A stretch of 64,000 bases of DNA from Sarcocystis neurona (GCA_000727475.1 KL647302.1:2767877-2831876); one strand, 5' to 3'. Shown: positions 22,196 to 33,525, counted from the stretch's first letter. Program-made: numbers and translations. The notes: generated by a model from the letters alone, not told the origin.

Positions 22196-25030
22196 AGGTC
22201 ACCTGAACGACGCGGCTCTTCCCCCGGAAGGAAGTGTCCAGGTGTTCTTGCTGTGCGGGGCAACGACGGATAATCTTCAGCAGGTTCGTGAGGACTGCGT
22301 AGCAGCGTCCTGCAGCGTATCTTCGATTCTGCCACCCACGGGGACACACACACACACACACACACAACTCGCCGGATTTCCTCAGGGGCAGTTTTGAAAA
22401 ACAGCAGCACTGTGTCGAAGGATATGAAGGGGATTGACCACGGCCACGCCACCACCACGAGCTAGGCGTTTGAAGTGGCTTCTCTCTTCTGACTCCTCAC
22501 AAGAAGGAGATTGTTTGTATAAAACAGGGCGGGGTCCGCGTGGCAGGCGTCGTGACCCTGAGTTCGTCGGACGCCTGAATGTGGGGGGACTGCCTAGTCG
22601 AGGGAATTTGAACTTACACAATATAACAGACACACACACACACACACCTGTGTATGTGTGTACGTATTTAAACAACCAGGTGTGCGTGTGTGGGTGGGCG
22701 AAAAAGGGCGTGCGGCGAGGACTTTCATTGGTCAGTTTTATCCCTCTTTGTGTCTTCAGCAGACAGATCTACGCGCGGCGGCCTCTACGTATTATCCCTG
22801 TGCACCCTTTACATTTCGCGCCGTGCCACTGCAGAGTACTGCTGCGGCTTTTTCTCCTTTCTTGGGGTATCTCGTGAAGTGCTGCTGCTGTCCGTCTCCC
22901 CGTTGGGACTTTGAGGACCGAGGCTCTGCTCTGCGTCCGGGGCGCGAATTTCCTGCTCCAGGGAGATGGACGTGTAGACGTGCTTTTTTGCGAAAATAAA
23001 AGTGCGAGGAAGCTGCCAGTTCAAATTGCCCTGATAGAGAGGCGGTTGCTTGTGTGTGAGTGCGCCGACGGGCACCGCTGTAGACAGTTCTCCTCACAAG
23101 GGAAATGTTTCTTGGGCAAGACGCCTGCACGTGCATCAGGCTGCGAACGCGGGAAGAGAGGAGTAGCACAGCGTGGTGATGGTCTGCGTGCCATCGGTGG
23201 GAGATAGAACGCATGTGTGGAAAGTCTCGGCGTCAGCAGGGGTCACGGTAGTGCTAGGCAATGCGGCTCAGCTTCTTCTCGTGTCTAGTCAGCCAGCCCC
23301 GCGTGTACACATCCGGTACATCTTAGAGCAAAGGGCGGGTGTGTCTACTTGAGAGCTGCAGAGCTGCTGTGTTCAGGCCAACGATGCTGCGAGAGAGTGC
23401 GGAAATTCTTCGTTTTCTTTGTTGCTTTCAGATGCTCGACCACACCCGTAACAAGTCGCCGATGGTGCGCCTTCAAATTCAGCCATCGGGAGACTTTGCC
23501 GCGAGTTTTGCGCACGTGGTGAGAGGTCCCGTGGCCTTGTGGACTTCGTTTGTCCCCGCGCAGAAACTGTTTTTCTGTGTCTCCTACACACGTGTCTCTG
23601 CACTAGTGTCTATACACGGCGACGACAGCTGGAAGCGTATGTACACGTGGCGGTGTCCATGTTTTCGCACGTCGCCTGGCGACCACCTGCCCCCCCATAT
23701 AATTCTGGACACGAAGTCTTGCTTCTTGCTGCCCTTTTCCTTCTATGTAGACGCGTCTCTGCCTTATACTAATGTGTGTGCCACACACACACACACACAT
23801 ACGTGAACGTGGAGCTGCGTGCACACGTGCTTCCACGGGAGTAGCAAACTCTGCGTATTTTTACGTTCTGGGCTGCTGGTTCGATTTCCTCGTGTCGTAG
23901 CTGGGAGGGGACGTGCCGCGCGTCACCTCTGCTCTTTTTTTTCGTCTGCGGTGTCGTGTCTCTCTGTGCTGCACCGGGGGATGAGCAGGTGGGCGCGCCT
24001 CCACGTGGCCGTCGCCACACGCGTGTCGCAGAGGAAGGCGCGTCAGAAACGCAGGAAGCAAGAACTGTCGCATTGCTTGTGGAAGTGTGTATGCGACCGG
24101 TCTTTCTTCCTGCATTTCTTGAGCCGTATCCGGAAGTGTGCGGAGTGCCAGATTTTCAGCGTTTTTGTGCGTGGACTCCTTTCTCGCCCCGCACGAACGT
24201 GGGTGTCTGCGTGCCACGCGTTCACACAGCTGGAAAGAAACATTTGCAGACTTCACAGGGGCTTTGTCGCTGTTTTCCCGCCTGGGCGTGGAAGACGTGT
24301 GCATCAACTTTTGTCGCCCAGAGGTGTACTGGTGCGTAGAGGCCTCTGCTTGTGTTCGGGTACAGGTTGACAGCGCAGCCGTTCGTGGCGTAGTGCCTGT
24401 GGCTCCAGCGTGCCCCACCGCCGTGTGTATGTATGTGTCTGTATATATGTCTATATATATATATATGTGTATGTGTGTGTTTTTATACACACATGTGTGT
24501 GCGTGAATGCTCTTCTGTCAAGTCACGGCCTGCGCTCAGCCGCTTCTTTTTGAAGTGCAGTGCAACGTATGGACGCACACAAACTTTAACACCTTTTTCT
24601 CTCCCGTTCTTCCCTTTTCTCGAGGTGTGTAATAAATCTGTGGAGTGGTTGCTCGCAAGTGCTACGTGCTTTTATACGGCAGTGGGATTATCGCCCGCAT
24701 AGAGAGCCTCTTCTTCACGAACAGCGAAAAAGCGTGTAAGACTGTGGTCACTGGGCGATCGAGACTTCACTTCGAATGCGTGCGAGAGTTCTGGCCGACA
24801 GCACATGCCAGAGAATATTTGTGCGGCCTGGGCTCCCTCCCGCAGCAGCAGTGGAGTTGACGCTGTTTAGGCGCAGCTTTTCTCGGCTGCTGTGTCGTTT
24901 TGATCAGTTGCTTGAGAAGCATGTCGTAGTGACCCCTTCGGAGAAGACCGGCAAAATGCTTCGAGGAAACCCGTGGTATATCGGCCAATGCCCGCTTGCA
25001 TTACTGTGGACTGCAGAGATTTTCGTTTGC
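22196..25030 (+). CDS. Candidate upstream exons of the long gene that ends at 29169
   Basis: A series of coding-like exons: 22196-22283 (GHLNDAALPPEGSVQVFLL), 22760-22866 (QTDLRAAASTYYPCAPF), 22916-about 23055 (TEALLCVRGANFLLQGDG), 23432-23518 (MLDHTRNKSPMVRLQIQPSG), 23629-about 23715 (LEAYVHVAVSMFSHVAW), 24230-24359 (FADFTGALSLFSRLGVED) and 24908-about 25030 (EKHVVVTPSEKTGKMLRG). Phases agree at 22283/22760 (phase 0), 22866/22916 (phase 2) and 23518/23629 (phase 0). The 22867-22915 intron would be only 49 bp. Strand-rich segments such as MVRLQIQPSGDFAASF suggest beta-sandwich domains. Several boundaries are uncertain, and it is inference that these exons belong to the same gene as 26115-29169. 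Confidence 0.45.
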
Positions 25031-25292
25031 TCAGGAAGTGGTGCCCTGGTGCGCGTGCGTCGTCTGAGGTCTCTCCCTCCAAGAAGTTAGCTGCAGGCGA
25101 CAGTAGTCTTCTCCGTGGTCTCCCGTGAAGAAAGACGAACTTCCTAGTTCACTGTCCTTTACGTATTGATCGGAGGACGTCTCCTTTATCAACGGCGTTA
25201 CCGCCATTCCTCTAACGCGTCCACGACATACCGATAGATACACAGACACACATACATATATGTATAAATTAGAGAGTGCGTGTGAGAGAGAC

Positions 25293-25304
25293 TGAGAGGT
25301 ACAA

Positions 25305-25330
<26 letters not shown>
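25293..25330. repeat. TA microsatellite
   Basis: An (AT)n run within a larger CA/TA/GA low-complexity patch at about 25230-25350. It is probably intronic. Confidence 0.85.
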
Positions 25331-25335
<5 letters not shown>

Positions 25336-26114
25336 CGCACACACGGGTGACGTTCTTCATTGATATGTTTCATCTGCAGAAGACAAATTCACCTCTCCCG
25401 TACGTAGTTACGCGCGTGAATAACTGAGAAATGGTTCTCTTTGTGAACATATCCATATATACGTGCGTCCCATAAAGTATAGGACTTTTCATTAAATGAA
25501 CTCTTTTACATGGAAAAAGATTGGCGCGTCCCCTGCCGACGTATCTCTCTCCTCCTCTCTATTTCTCTGTACATACATATGTATATATATGTCTGACTGT
25601 GTGCGTATGTTTAGTATATACGCGTAGGTGATTGTGTGTGTATTATATGTACGCGTGTGTGTATTTGTTGCAAGCGGTTCACCCGCACGTCCCTTTACGA
25701 TGGACTTCTTGCGCGGGATATTTCCGCGAATATATCTGTGTACGTGCGTGTGTGTCTGCAGGCAAGGCGACGTACATGTAGCGTATTCGCATATGTGTGG
25801 GTGTGTTTGTGGAAGAGACGAGACGAAACCGATGTTATATATCCGCAGCAGGCCTCGCCAGCCCGCTAGCAAGGCAGTCACTTCTGTGCGACCTGGTCGT
25901 GTGTCTCGTTCTCTGAATTTCTGCAGTTCGCGTCTCCGTCTGTTTGTTCTCCAGTTGCGTCTCCTCCTGCTGCTCTTCCTCGTCGCCTTCCTTTCCTTCG
26001 TAAGACTGCCTCTGCTCATGTTGGGCGTCCTCCACGGTCGATTTTTGTTTCTGTGAGAAGCGTCGCCGCGCTCTGCTGCCTGTGTTGTCTGTCTGCGTGT
26101 TTCTCTCTGCTGCA

Positions 26115-29100
26115 GTTCTGCCTTCCCCTCGAGAAGCCGCTTCCTGCGGGCATACGCGTGACGGTCGCATGTACGCGCGAGACGTCGCGCGTGGACGAGG
26201 AAGGGAAGCGCCATTTTAGCTGGCGACTGAACGATATTGGCAGCATCATATGCCCGTACGGAGATTTGACAAAAGTGCAGGTGCGACACTTTTAACTTCT
26301 CTATGTCTGGCGTGCCTTTCTTGGCTATACACTCCTGCGAGTTGATAAAAAAGGACGCGGCGGCGTCACGTTGCTCGCCCTGTCGCTCCGACGGGACCTC
26401 CCGTCGCCCCGGCGTCCCCCCGCGGCATGCGTCTTGGCACAGCGGAGCGCAGCTTTCGAGGCCGCAGCAGGGCGAACAGCAGAAGTGGAGACAGCAGCGG
26501 CACTTTCGTTCTGCGACCACCACCTGCAGCAGCAGCAACAGGAGGAACGCTTGCTATGCATGGTTTTCCACCTGCCGGTGACGGCCGCTGACGAGGTTCA
26601 CTCCCGCCAAGGGACTTGATGCCATGACACTTTTTCTTGTTGACTGCGGGCTGCTGATACGTCTCTCGTGTCGTGTGATCCTTCGAAAGCACCGCCCCGG
26701 CGCGCTGCCGCAGTCTTAAAGAAGAAAGCTTCCTGTTTTTCTCTGCTGCGTATCCCCGGCTGCCGCCGTGCCGCCTCCGCGTGAATTGGCGTTCCGCCGT
26801 TTCCCGCACGTGACTCTACGGACGGGTGCTGCTGCAGGGGTCGTCGTGGGGCGGCGTGCCGTTCACAAGAGATTTTCACTTCTCCGGCAGTTCTTTTTCC
26901 TTGGTGCATGTCGCTCCTCATATGTCGAGGAAGGTGACTCTGTAGCTGTGTACACGTATATAGGTGTGTGTGTGTGTGTGTGTGTTCACATGTGTGTATG
27001 TGTGTGTCTGTGTACATGGACGCCGTATCGCTGTACACATCTGCGGACGCATATACGTATGTACCTATGACCATAGGCATGTACGCGTGGTTGTACTTAT
27101 CCTGAAATTGAGAGAGCAAGGAAACAAGAAAGTTTAGGCAAGACTTAACACGAGATACTTCGTTGCGGAGGGAAGCGGGGGGAGGGAGGGGGGGGAACGT
27201 TGAAAGTCCCGTCGAGATAGCTTTGCTGCAGGGGAAGTTTTGTTTGACCGGTGCACCGGAGGGACGCTTTGATTCTGGCCGGTGACTCTGGAGCTGCTGC
27301 TGCACCAGCGGAGTTTTCCCTTCTGCTGCTGAGCCGCGGACTTGCTTCCCTTTGCAGTGGCCTGCCGCGTAAACGCAGTCTTGCACTTCGTTGCTGATGA
27401 GTGAAGGCGCGGTGACTTTTTCGAAGGAGAGGCAGAGGGACAGAGGCGAACAGAAAATTTTAGCTCGCTCTTCTCTGCCCCGCGCGGGGGGTCGCCACTT
27501 TTTCGTTCAGCAGGGGGAAGCAGCAGGACAGAGGAGAGCAGGGAGATGCAGAAGGCTCCGCTGCGGCGCCCTTACGAGCAAAAAGCTGCCACGTCTCGCA
27601 CCGCAGCGTCTTGTCCATCTCAAACAGTCTCGTCTTAACATGGAAAAGACGTGTGCTTCTTCCATTCTTCTCGTGGAAACGCAGACAGCAATGTGTCAAT
27701 ATTTGTAGACGCTTCTGCTGTCAGAAGACAAAGACCGTGCGTATCTCCCATATGCGTGTGGAAGGGGACTTGCGGGGGCGCGGATGTGTTTTTCTATGCT
27801 CGTGTCCGCTGCGGTGCTGCGGCCACTTCTCTGTGAGCGGGTGGCGATCTGCGTGTGAGTTTGTCCTCTTCTGCCGAAGTACGTGTGCGTCTGCAATGAC
27901 TAGAAGAAGCTTTTTTCTGCCTTAGGTCAGTCGCCTACCCGGTTGCCTCCGGTGGCGCCGTGTCTGCGCTGTTTTTCCCTATCTGGCTGCCGTGCTGCTT
28001 TCTTGTGGTGAGTCTCACCGGTCGTTCGCTCTCGGTGTGGTGCCTCTGCTGTTTTCTCTGCAGACCGGCAGCTGGGATGTGTACCCGGTGCGTCAGAATC
28101 CTGCAGCCAAATTCAACGCCGGTAGGTGTCTGCACGTTGCAAAGGCTGCTGGGGGGCCGACGGACCCCACACCCGACGTGATAACTGCGTGGCAACCGTC
28201 GAAATATTGTAGGCAGGTGGCCATACACGTAGTAATCGACACAGCGTGTCGCGCAGGTTCACTTCGGCTGGATGTAGTAGTGGTAGATGTCTTCGATGAA
28301 GCTAGTAAACGGCAAGGCCAGAGACGTCCAAAACCCACGCAGAAAGGCGACGCGGAGAAAACACGTGGTTGTCTTTCTCTCGAAGTAGATCGTCTGTCGT
28401 CGAGTGATCCCACCATCTCATGGTCCGCGACCTCCTTACCGCTGCTGTGTCGTATTTATATGCCCCGTGCGGTCCACGGCGCTGCTGTTACACATTCGTC
28501 CCTATAGCTGTATAAGTGTGTACGCCATTGCTACTGTGGTAGTATGTCGCCTCTGTGTGGCTGGAGGACTGTTGCTGCGCGGCTGCATTGCTGTTGCTGC
28601 TGCCCTGTCACGGCTGCGGTGCTCTCCCGTGATGCCGCCGCGCGCTACCTGCTGCTGCTGCTCGTTGCGCTGCGCCGCTGCGGTTGGCGCTGCTTGAACT
28701 CCTGCAGACCGTCTCAACCTGGAGGCCAAGTTCTCGGTGCTGCCCGCGTCCCGAGGTCCCCCCATTCCGCCGGATACTATCGACCCGTAGGTGCTTCACC
28801 GATGAAACTTTCTTGCTCTCCCTCCCTTTTCCTGCACACCCGCACATCCGCGGAGGAAGTGCGTGGGTGTGCCTTTGTGCGTACTCGTTGGAGATTCTCG
28901 TACGTAGACGCGGCGCGGCTTCCTGCCGAAATCTGCCGCTTTCTCTTCGATTCCCTCTCTGTGTGTAGCGGATGCCTTGCCCCGTGCGCCCTGCTACCTG
29001 TATACCTGTGTCAGTACCTCCCCGGGAGGTGTGCATAGCACTGCTGGCCTGCTGCGACCCGGCCCGACTCTCCTCGTGGTGTCTTTATTTTAGGTGGAAC

Positions 29101-29169
29101 CTGCGCCTTCACATCTCTACGCTCGTGCTTGTCCGATTCGCCGTGCGCTTCTTCTGCACCCGCAAATGA
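26115..29169 (+). CDS. 3' half of a multi-exon gene of unknown function
   Basis: Exons: 26115-26280 (FCLPLEKPLPAGIRVTV, DIGSIICPYGDLTKVQ), about 26341-26577 (GGVTLLALSLRRDLP, ending EERLLCMVFHLP), 27607-27650 (RLVHLKQSRLNMEKT), 27926-28007 (SVAYPVASGGAVSALFFPIW), 28064-28121 (TGSWDVYPVRQNPAAKF), 28708-28786 (RLNLEAKFSVLPASRG), 28969-29028 (GCLAPCALLPVYLCQYLPG) and 29094-29169 (WNLRLHISTLVLVRFAVRF, stop TGA). From 26577 onward all six junctions keep the frame (phases 0, 2, 0, 1, 2, 2), with donors such as GTG|GTGAGT and GCCG|GTAGGT. A hydrophobic segment in the 27926 exon and a hydrophobic C terminus suggest membrane association. Only the entry into the 26341 exon is unresolved: direct read-through meets a TAA at about 26293. 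I do not recognise the family. Confidence 0.7.
26955..27010. repeat. TG microsatellite in an intron
   Basis: TG/TATG runs between 26955 and 27010, inside the intron between the 26577 and 27607 exons. Confidence 0.8.
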
Positions 29170-29391
29170 GCATGCGTCTTTCATCTGGACGGAGCGCAGC
29201 TGCGGCCCTCAGGCTTTCGTACATGCGTGGGAACGTGGGTTGTGCGTAGTTGGGGCAGCCTGTGCGAGCAGCACGGCGTTTCTCCCTACGCGACTGGCTC
29301 ATACGTCTATACACGAATATGCCTCGCCCAGACGTGCACTGGAGCCAGGCCACCTGCCAGGCGGTGGCGCGTGCTGTCGGCAGAGTTGTAC

Positions 29392-29505
29392 GCTGTCGGT
29401 GAAGTTTGTTGCTGTCAGTGAAGTTTGTTGCTGTCGGTGAAGTTTTTTGCCGTTGGTGAAGTTTCCTGCTATCGGTGAAGTTCCCTGCTGTCGGCGAATT
29501 CGTTT
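29392..29505. repeat. 19-bp minisatellite, six copies
   Basis: Six consecutive units of the form GCTGTCGGTGAAGTTTGTT start at 29392, 29411, 29430, 29449, 29468 and 29487, with increasing divergence toward the 3' end. The period is not a multiple of three, so no frame repeats a peptide, which argues for non-coding sequence between the 29169 stop and the 29698 frame. Confidence 0.9.
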
Positions 29506-29697
29506 GCTGTCGACGGCGGTTGCTGGCGGCGTCCGTAGAAAAGAACCGGCCCGCGCATGTCTGGGCGTTTTACGTCTGTGTGCGCGAGTGGTAGCGGCAA
29601 CCGCCGGCGACCGGAGGAGGCCGCAAGTGTGAACGGAGAAGAAAACCACTTGTAGTGGCTGCATATTTGTTCACGTTTTTCTCCTACACAGGCGTGG

Positions 29698-32600
29698 ATG
29701 CAGAAATACGCGGCGTCTGGGTGGGGCGTATGCGTATACGTCGCAACCCTGCCTATATCTGCAAGCTTCTTGGCTGCTAACCTCCGTCATGTGTGCTGGT
29801 CTGTTTGCAGCTTCAAACACCCGCCGCCGTCACCTCAGGCGAAAACCCTGCGCCCGGAGGCGGAGCACGCGACAGCTGCTCTCTGCCTCATGTCCTCGTG
29901 GCGTTTCGACGGTGCAGCAGCAGCTGCACTGTCCCCTAGGGCCGGGCCAGCAACAGCAGAGGTGCACGCGGGTTCTCAGCAGGAAAAGCTGCTTCCGAAG
30001 CAACTACGTGGCTCTCGATTCTCGCAGACAGCTTCCCCTGGTGCGTGTCCGCGTTCTTCTTTTTCTGCTTCGTCCTTTTCCTCCGCTTCGGCCTCTGCTT
30101 TCTCTTCGGCTGCGTCGAAGAAGAGTTCTTCGCTCTGCCCTCCTTCTTCCGTGTCTTCACTCTTTGCTGCTCAGAAAGCAAGAACTCCGTCTCCTTGCTC
30201 GCCTGTTGTTAGCAATGGCGCGGTCAACCTGCTTGCCGCTGGTGGTGATGCGTCCGACGCCTGCAGCAGACAGTCTCGTACCCGCTGCGACGGCAGCAGC
30301 AGCACCTCACACGACGGGGCAGAGTACTGCAGTCGCAGCAGCAGGAGTCCGGTCGGTCTCCGCCAGGTCGGTCGCGGAGGTGGCGACCCAGCGTCTCTTC
30401 CTGCACACGTGGAGGCAGGCCACTTTCTTTCTGCCTTCAAGCAGGAGGTCGCTGCCTCGCCTGCGGGCAGCAGCCTGCCACTCTCCTCCCGGCAAAGCAG
30501 TCTGCATCCTAGCAGCAGTCGGACCAAGGTGTCTTTCAAAGACACTGGCATATCTCCAGCAGCAGCAACGGCAGCCAGAGGAGCAGGAGGGGACAGAGCA
30601 GCAGCAAAACTTGATATTGCAACAACACAGACAGAAACTGCGTGCGCAGCAGCAGGACAAGGTGTAAGAGGAGGACGGAGTGTAGTCGGCTGTCAGGCAA
30701 TCAGACCAGCAGCAGCACGTCCCGCAGCAGGATCCCAAGCAGTAGCCGACACAGCTGCGAAGGCGGCAGTAGGGAAAGTAAAAGAACGGGCAATTGGGGC
30801 AGCAGACAGCGGCGACGTGCTTCAGGGAGAAGCTTCCGCAGACGTGGAGCGAAGCTTACGAGATGCTGCTGCAGCAGCGAGAAGGGGCGGAGACACCGGC
30901 GGGGCTGCAGCGATGGGAGGAGATTACAAAGGAGCAGTGACGCCTGTGTGCGGTAGCGAGGAGGAGGAAGCAGCAGAAACAGGCCCAGCAACCGCAAATG
31001 AGAGTGGGCCCGCACATGCTCTGATGTCTGTACACCCAAAATTGTCAAGACAGCTGCAAGCAGCAACTGGGACGCACGCGCCAGCAGCAGCTGCGATCCA
31101 CTGGCATGGGGCAGGTGCAGCAGCTGCAGTGGTACCGCCGGTGCGCGGCAAAATAGGGAGAGTAGCAGCAACACTCCTCGGCGCACCCGACGCAGCAGAG
31201 CGTCACTACACGCCACCAGATACCACAGGGTTGGCGAGGGCCGTAGGCGGAGCAGCAGGAGCAAGGGCAAAGGGAGCTCCGGGAGCAGCGCCGGCAGCCG
31301 CAAGAGTGGTACTAGCAGCCGCTTCCGGAATAAGGGCAGGGGGCGCAGGAGCAGGAAAAGCCGTTGCTCTGCAGAGGGACCCCACACACGCACGTAGAAG
31401 CAGAAGTGAAGCATTCGCCTCTGCTGCTCGCACTGCAGCAGCACAACACACGCAGGGAACGGCAGCAGCAGCAGAGGAGGAGGAAGAGGCGGCGCAGATC
31501 GAAGACGAAGAAGCAGCAGGTGAAGCAGCTGCAGAGGCGGTAGAGAGCGCCGAGTCAGAAGTTGTACCATATGTACAAGAAGAAGACGGGGAGACACAGG
31601 GAGAAGTACGAATAGTTGAAGTAGAAGCAGCAGAAGATGAGTCAGCAGATGTAGGTGCAGCTGATGCTGTCGAAGCTGCACAAGTAGAAGCAGCAGAGTC
31701 AGAAGCTGAAGAGGCAGCAGTAGTAGTAGTAGAAGACGAAGAAGAAGCACCACCGGAGGACGCAGCAGCAGAAGTTGCAGCGGAAGAGGAACCCGTAGAA
31801 CAAGGAGAAACTGAAGAAGAAGAAGAAGCGGCAGAAACAGCAGAAGACGCAGAAGCAGGGGTGGTGGCACAAGAAGATGCAATGGGGAAGGGGGCATTAG
31901 AGGAAGTTATGAAACATGCAATAGCAGAAGAGCACCCGCGGGGAGAACAAGAGGAGGCAGCAACAGAAGAAGAAGCTTCATATGGAAGAGATAGAAAGGG
32001 CAGGGCAGCTGCGGAAGACGCAGCAGCAGAGTACAGAAACGAAGTATCGCCGCGTGTGGCGGTGGCCAGCAGTGACTGCTACGACTACAACACTTACTGG
32101 GAAGCGGGCGAGCTCGAGCCGCCAAGACGAGGAAGCAGCAACACTGCAGCGCTTGAAAGCGCGTCTGTGATGGTACAGCCCGCAGCCGCAAACATCTGCA
32201 GAAGAAACGTGGGTCGCCAAAAGCAGCGGACAGCAGCAGCAACAACAGGTGCTCCCGGAAAAGACGCGTTTTCTTTTGCGAGCAACAGAGCTGCAGCACT
32301 GAAGCAGTTTGCAGGGGACGTGGTCGCGTCCACGGCGAGCAGCCTCGAGCAGAGGAGCAGCCCGGGAACCACGCGCAGTAGCAGCACCGATTGCAACAGC
32401 TACAGCGGCACGCACGACCGCGGCGGGACTAGCAACGGCAGCAGCAGCACTCGAGGATACATGCTGTATTCTCATGAGTATTCTCGCATTAGAAGCGCCC
32501 TCACTTTCGTTGACAACACCAGGGTCATCACGAAGTGCAGTCCCACTGCCAATAGCAGCAGCGACAGCAGCAGCGCTCGAAGGTCGAGTGTGTTGTGGCC

Positions 32601-33525
32601 ACCGTCGCTGCCACGTCCCCCTCCGAGGCGGCAACAGCAGCAGCACCAGGGAAAGGAAGACTTCAGCAGGCATCCTGCAGGCGTTGTCGGGGAAAGTCTG
32701 TCGTCATTATCTGCAGACGCACACGTTCTTCCCAGAAGTGTGGGCTCGGCGACCTGCCCGCTTGGAGCCACGGGCAAGACTTCGGCCGCGCTCGCACGAC
32801 CACGTATGCAGAGAGGGTTAGCTGCTCCACACGTTGCGCGCAACAGAAGCGTGTCAACAGTAGACACGAATGGTGCGGTTCGCAAGCCGAACAGTTTAGC
32901 CGTAAACAGTAAAGTAGACACGATGAAACACGAGCCGCAAGCAGTTACACAGGAGCAGAGCACAACACGCTCCGCAGCAGCGACAACAGGGAGGATGCCG
33001 GTTCTCTCTGCTGTTGCTCTGCTTGACATGGCTGCCACGCGACAACGGCAGCGGCCGCAGCAACCGCAGCGCCTTCACGAACAGCAACAGAGCTCTTGGC
33101 ATGAGCTACAGGAGGAGCAGCACGGTGTGGGTGAGGGGCAGCAACTACTTGGGTTCCAACAACAGCAGCAGTACAACCGTCTGAGCCACCCGCCGCGCCA
33201 CGAGAACAACGTGCCTGCTGAACGGCAGGAGCAACAAGAGGCTGCGGCGGAGCAGCAGGAGCAGCACCACTTTTCGAGGAAGGCTCGTTCATTCGCTGCG
33301 AGCGACAGGGTTGCGTACGCGTCCTCTTCGGCTGGCAGTTGGGAGATTCTCAAGCAGATACGTGAAACGCACACTTTATCTCATCGTAAAGAGAAAGGGC
33401 GTGGGTCCTGTTCACCAAGGTTAAGTGTGGCTGTTGCCAGTGCTGCTGCTGCGATATCTGCTCCTCTGCCGCCGCCTCCTGTGCCTCGCTGTTACCGAGG
33501 TTCTCACGCACCGCGAGGGGTGTAA
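29698..33525 (+). CDS. 1275-codon Ala/Glu/Ser/Gln-rich protein (large exon)
   Basis: One frame is open from ATG at 29698 to TAA at 33525. It begins MQKYAASGWGVCVYVATLP; a second possible start is the ATG at 29890 (MSSWRFDGAAAAAL), and an acceptor TGTTTGCAG lies at 29812, so the true start is uncertain. The protein has a Ser-rich N-terminal third, an Ala/Gly middle, a highly acidic Glu/Ala/Val block at about 31480-31990 (EDEEEAPPEDAAAEV), then more complex sequence (GYMLYSHEYSRIRSALTF) and Gln tracts (LLGFQQQQQYNRL), finishing GSWEILKQIRETHTLSHRK near the end. A KVSF motif (RTKVSFKDTG) could bind PP1-type phosphatase. The stop-free frame is the main evidence. At 30545-30660 another frame (YLQQQQRQPEEQEGTEQQ) looks as good, so introns or frame changes are possible. 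Confidence 0.5.
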   Translation: MQKYAASGWGVCVYVATLPISASFLAANLRHVCWSVCSFKHPPPSPQAKTLRPEAEHATAALCLMSSWRFDGAAAAALSPRAGPATAEVHAGSQQEKLLPKQLRGSRFSQTASPGACPRSSFSASSFSSASASAFSSAASKKSSSLCPPSSVSSLFAAQKARTPSPCSPVVSNGAVNLLAAGGDASDACSRQSRTRCDGSSSTSHDGAEYCSRSSRSPVGLRQVGRGGGDPASLPAHVEAGHFLSAFKQEVAASPAGSSLPLSSRQSSLHPSSSRTKVSFKDTGISPAAATAARGAGGDRAAAKLDIATTQTETACAAAGQGVRGGRSVVGCQAIRPAAARPAAGSQAVADTAAKAAVGKVKERAIGAADSGDVLQGEASADVERSLRDAAAAARRGGDTGGAAAMGGDYKGAVTPVCGSEEEEAAETGPATANESGPAHALMSVHPKLSRQLQAATGTHAPAAAAIHWHGAGAAAAVVPPVRGKIGRVAATLLGAPDAAERHYTPPDTTGLARAVGGAAGARAKGAPGAAPAAARVVLAAASGIRAGGAGAGKAVALQRDPTHARRSRSEAFASAARTAAAQHTQGTAAAAEEEEEAAQIEDEEAAGEAAAEAVESAESEVVPYVQEEDGETQGEVRIVEVEAAEDESADVGAADAVEAAQVEAAESEAEEAAVVVVEDEEEAPPEDAAAEVAAEEEPVEQGETEEEEEAAETAEDAEAGVVAQEDAMGKGALEEVMKHAIAEEHPRGEQEEAATEEEASYGRDRKGRAAAEDAAAEYRNEVSPRVAVASSDCYDYNTYWEAGELEPPRRGSSNTAALESASVMVQPAAANICRRNVGRQKQRTAAATTGAPGKDAFSFASNRAAALKQFAGDVVASTASSLEQRSSPGTTRSSSTDCNSYSGTHDRGGTSNGSSSTRGYMLYSHEYSRIRSALTFVDNTRVITKCSPTANSSSDSSSARRSSVLWPPSLPRPPPRRQQQQHQGKEDFSRHPAGVVGESLSSLSADAHVLPRSVGSATCPLGATGKTSAALARPRMQRGLAAPHVARNRSVSTVDTNGAVRKPNSLAVNSKVDTMKHEPQAVTQEQSTTRSAAATTGRMPVLSAVALLDMAATRQRQRPQQPQRLHEQQQSSWHELQEEQHGVGEGQQLLGFQQQQQYNRLSHPPRHENNVPAERQEQQEAAAEQQEQHHFSRKARSFAASDRVAYASSSAGSWEILKQIRETHTLSHRKEKGRGSCSPRLSVAVASAAAAISAPLPPPPVPRCYRGSHAPRGV

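Noticed and set aside
24230..24359. Rad1/Hus1/Rad9-type DNA clamp identity for the FADFTGALSLFSRLGVED exon
   Set aside because: The pattern of a helix followed by strands is suggestive only; no diagnostic residues could be aligned and neighbouring exons do not continue the fold.
27175..27200. G-rich run as a quadruplex or origin element
   Set aside because: A single short GGGGGGAGGG-type run in an intron with no other supporting feature.
30701..31897. 398-codon minus-strand Leu-rich frame
   Set aside because: It is the CTG/CTT reading of CAG/GAAG repeats; Leu runs without start or splice context.
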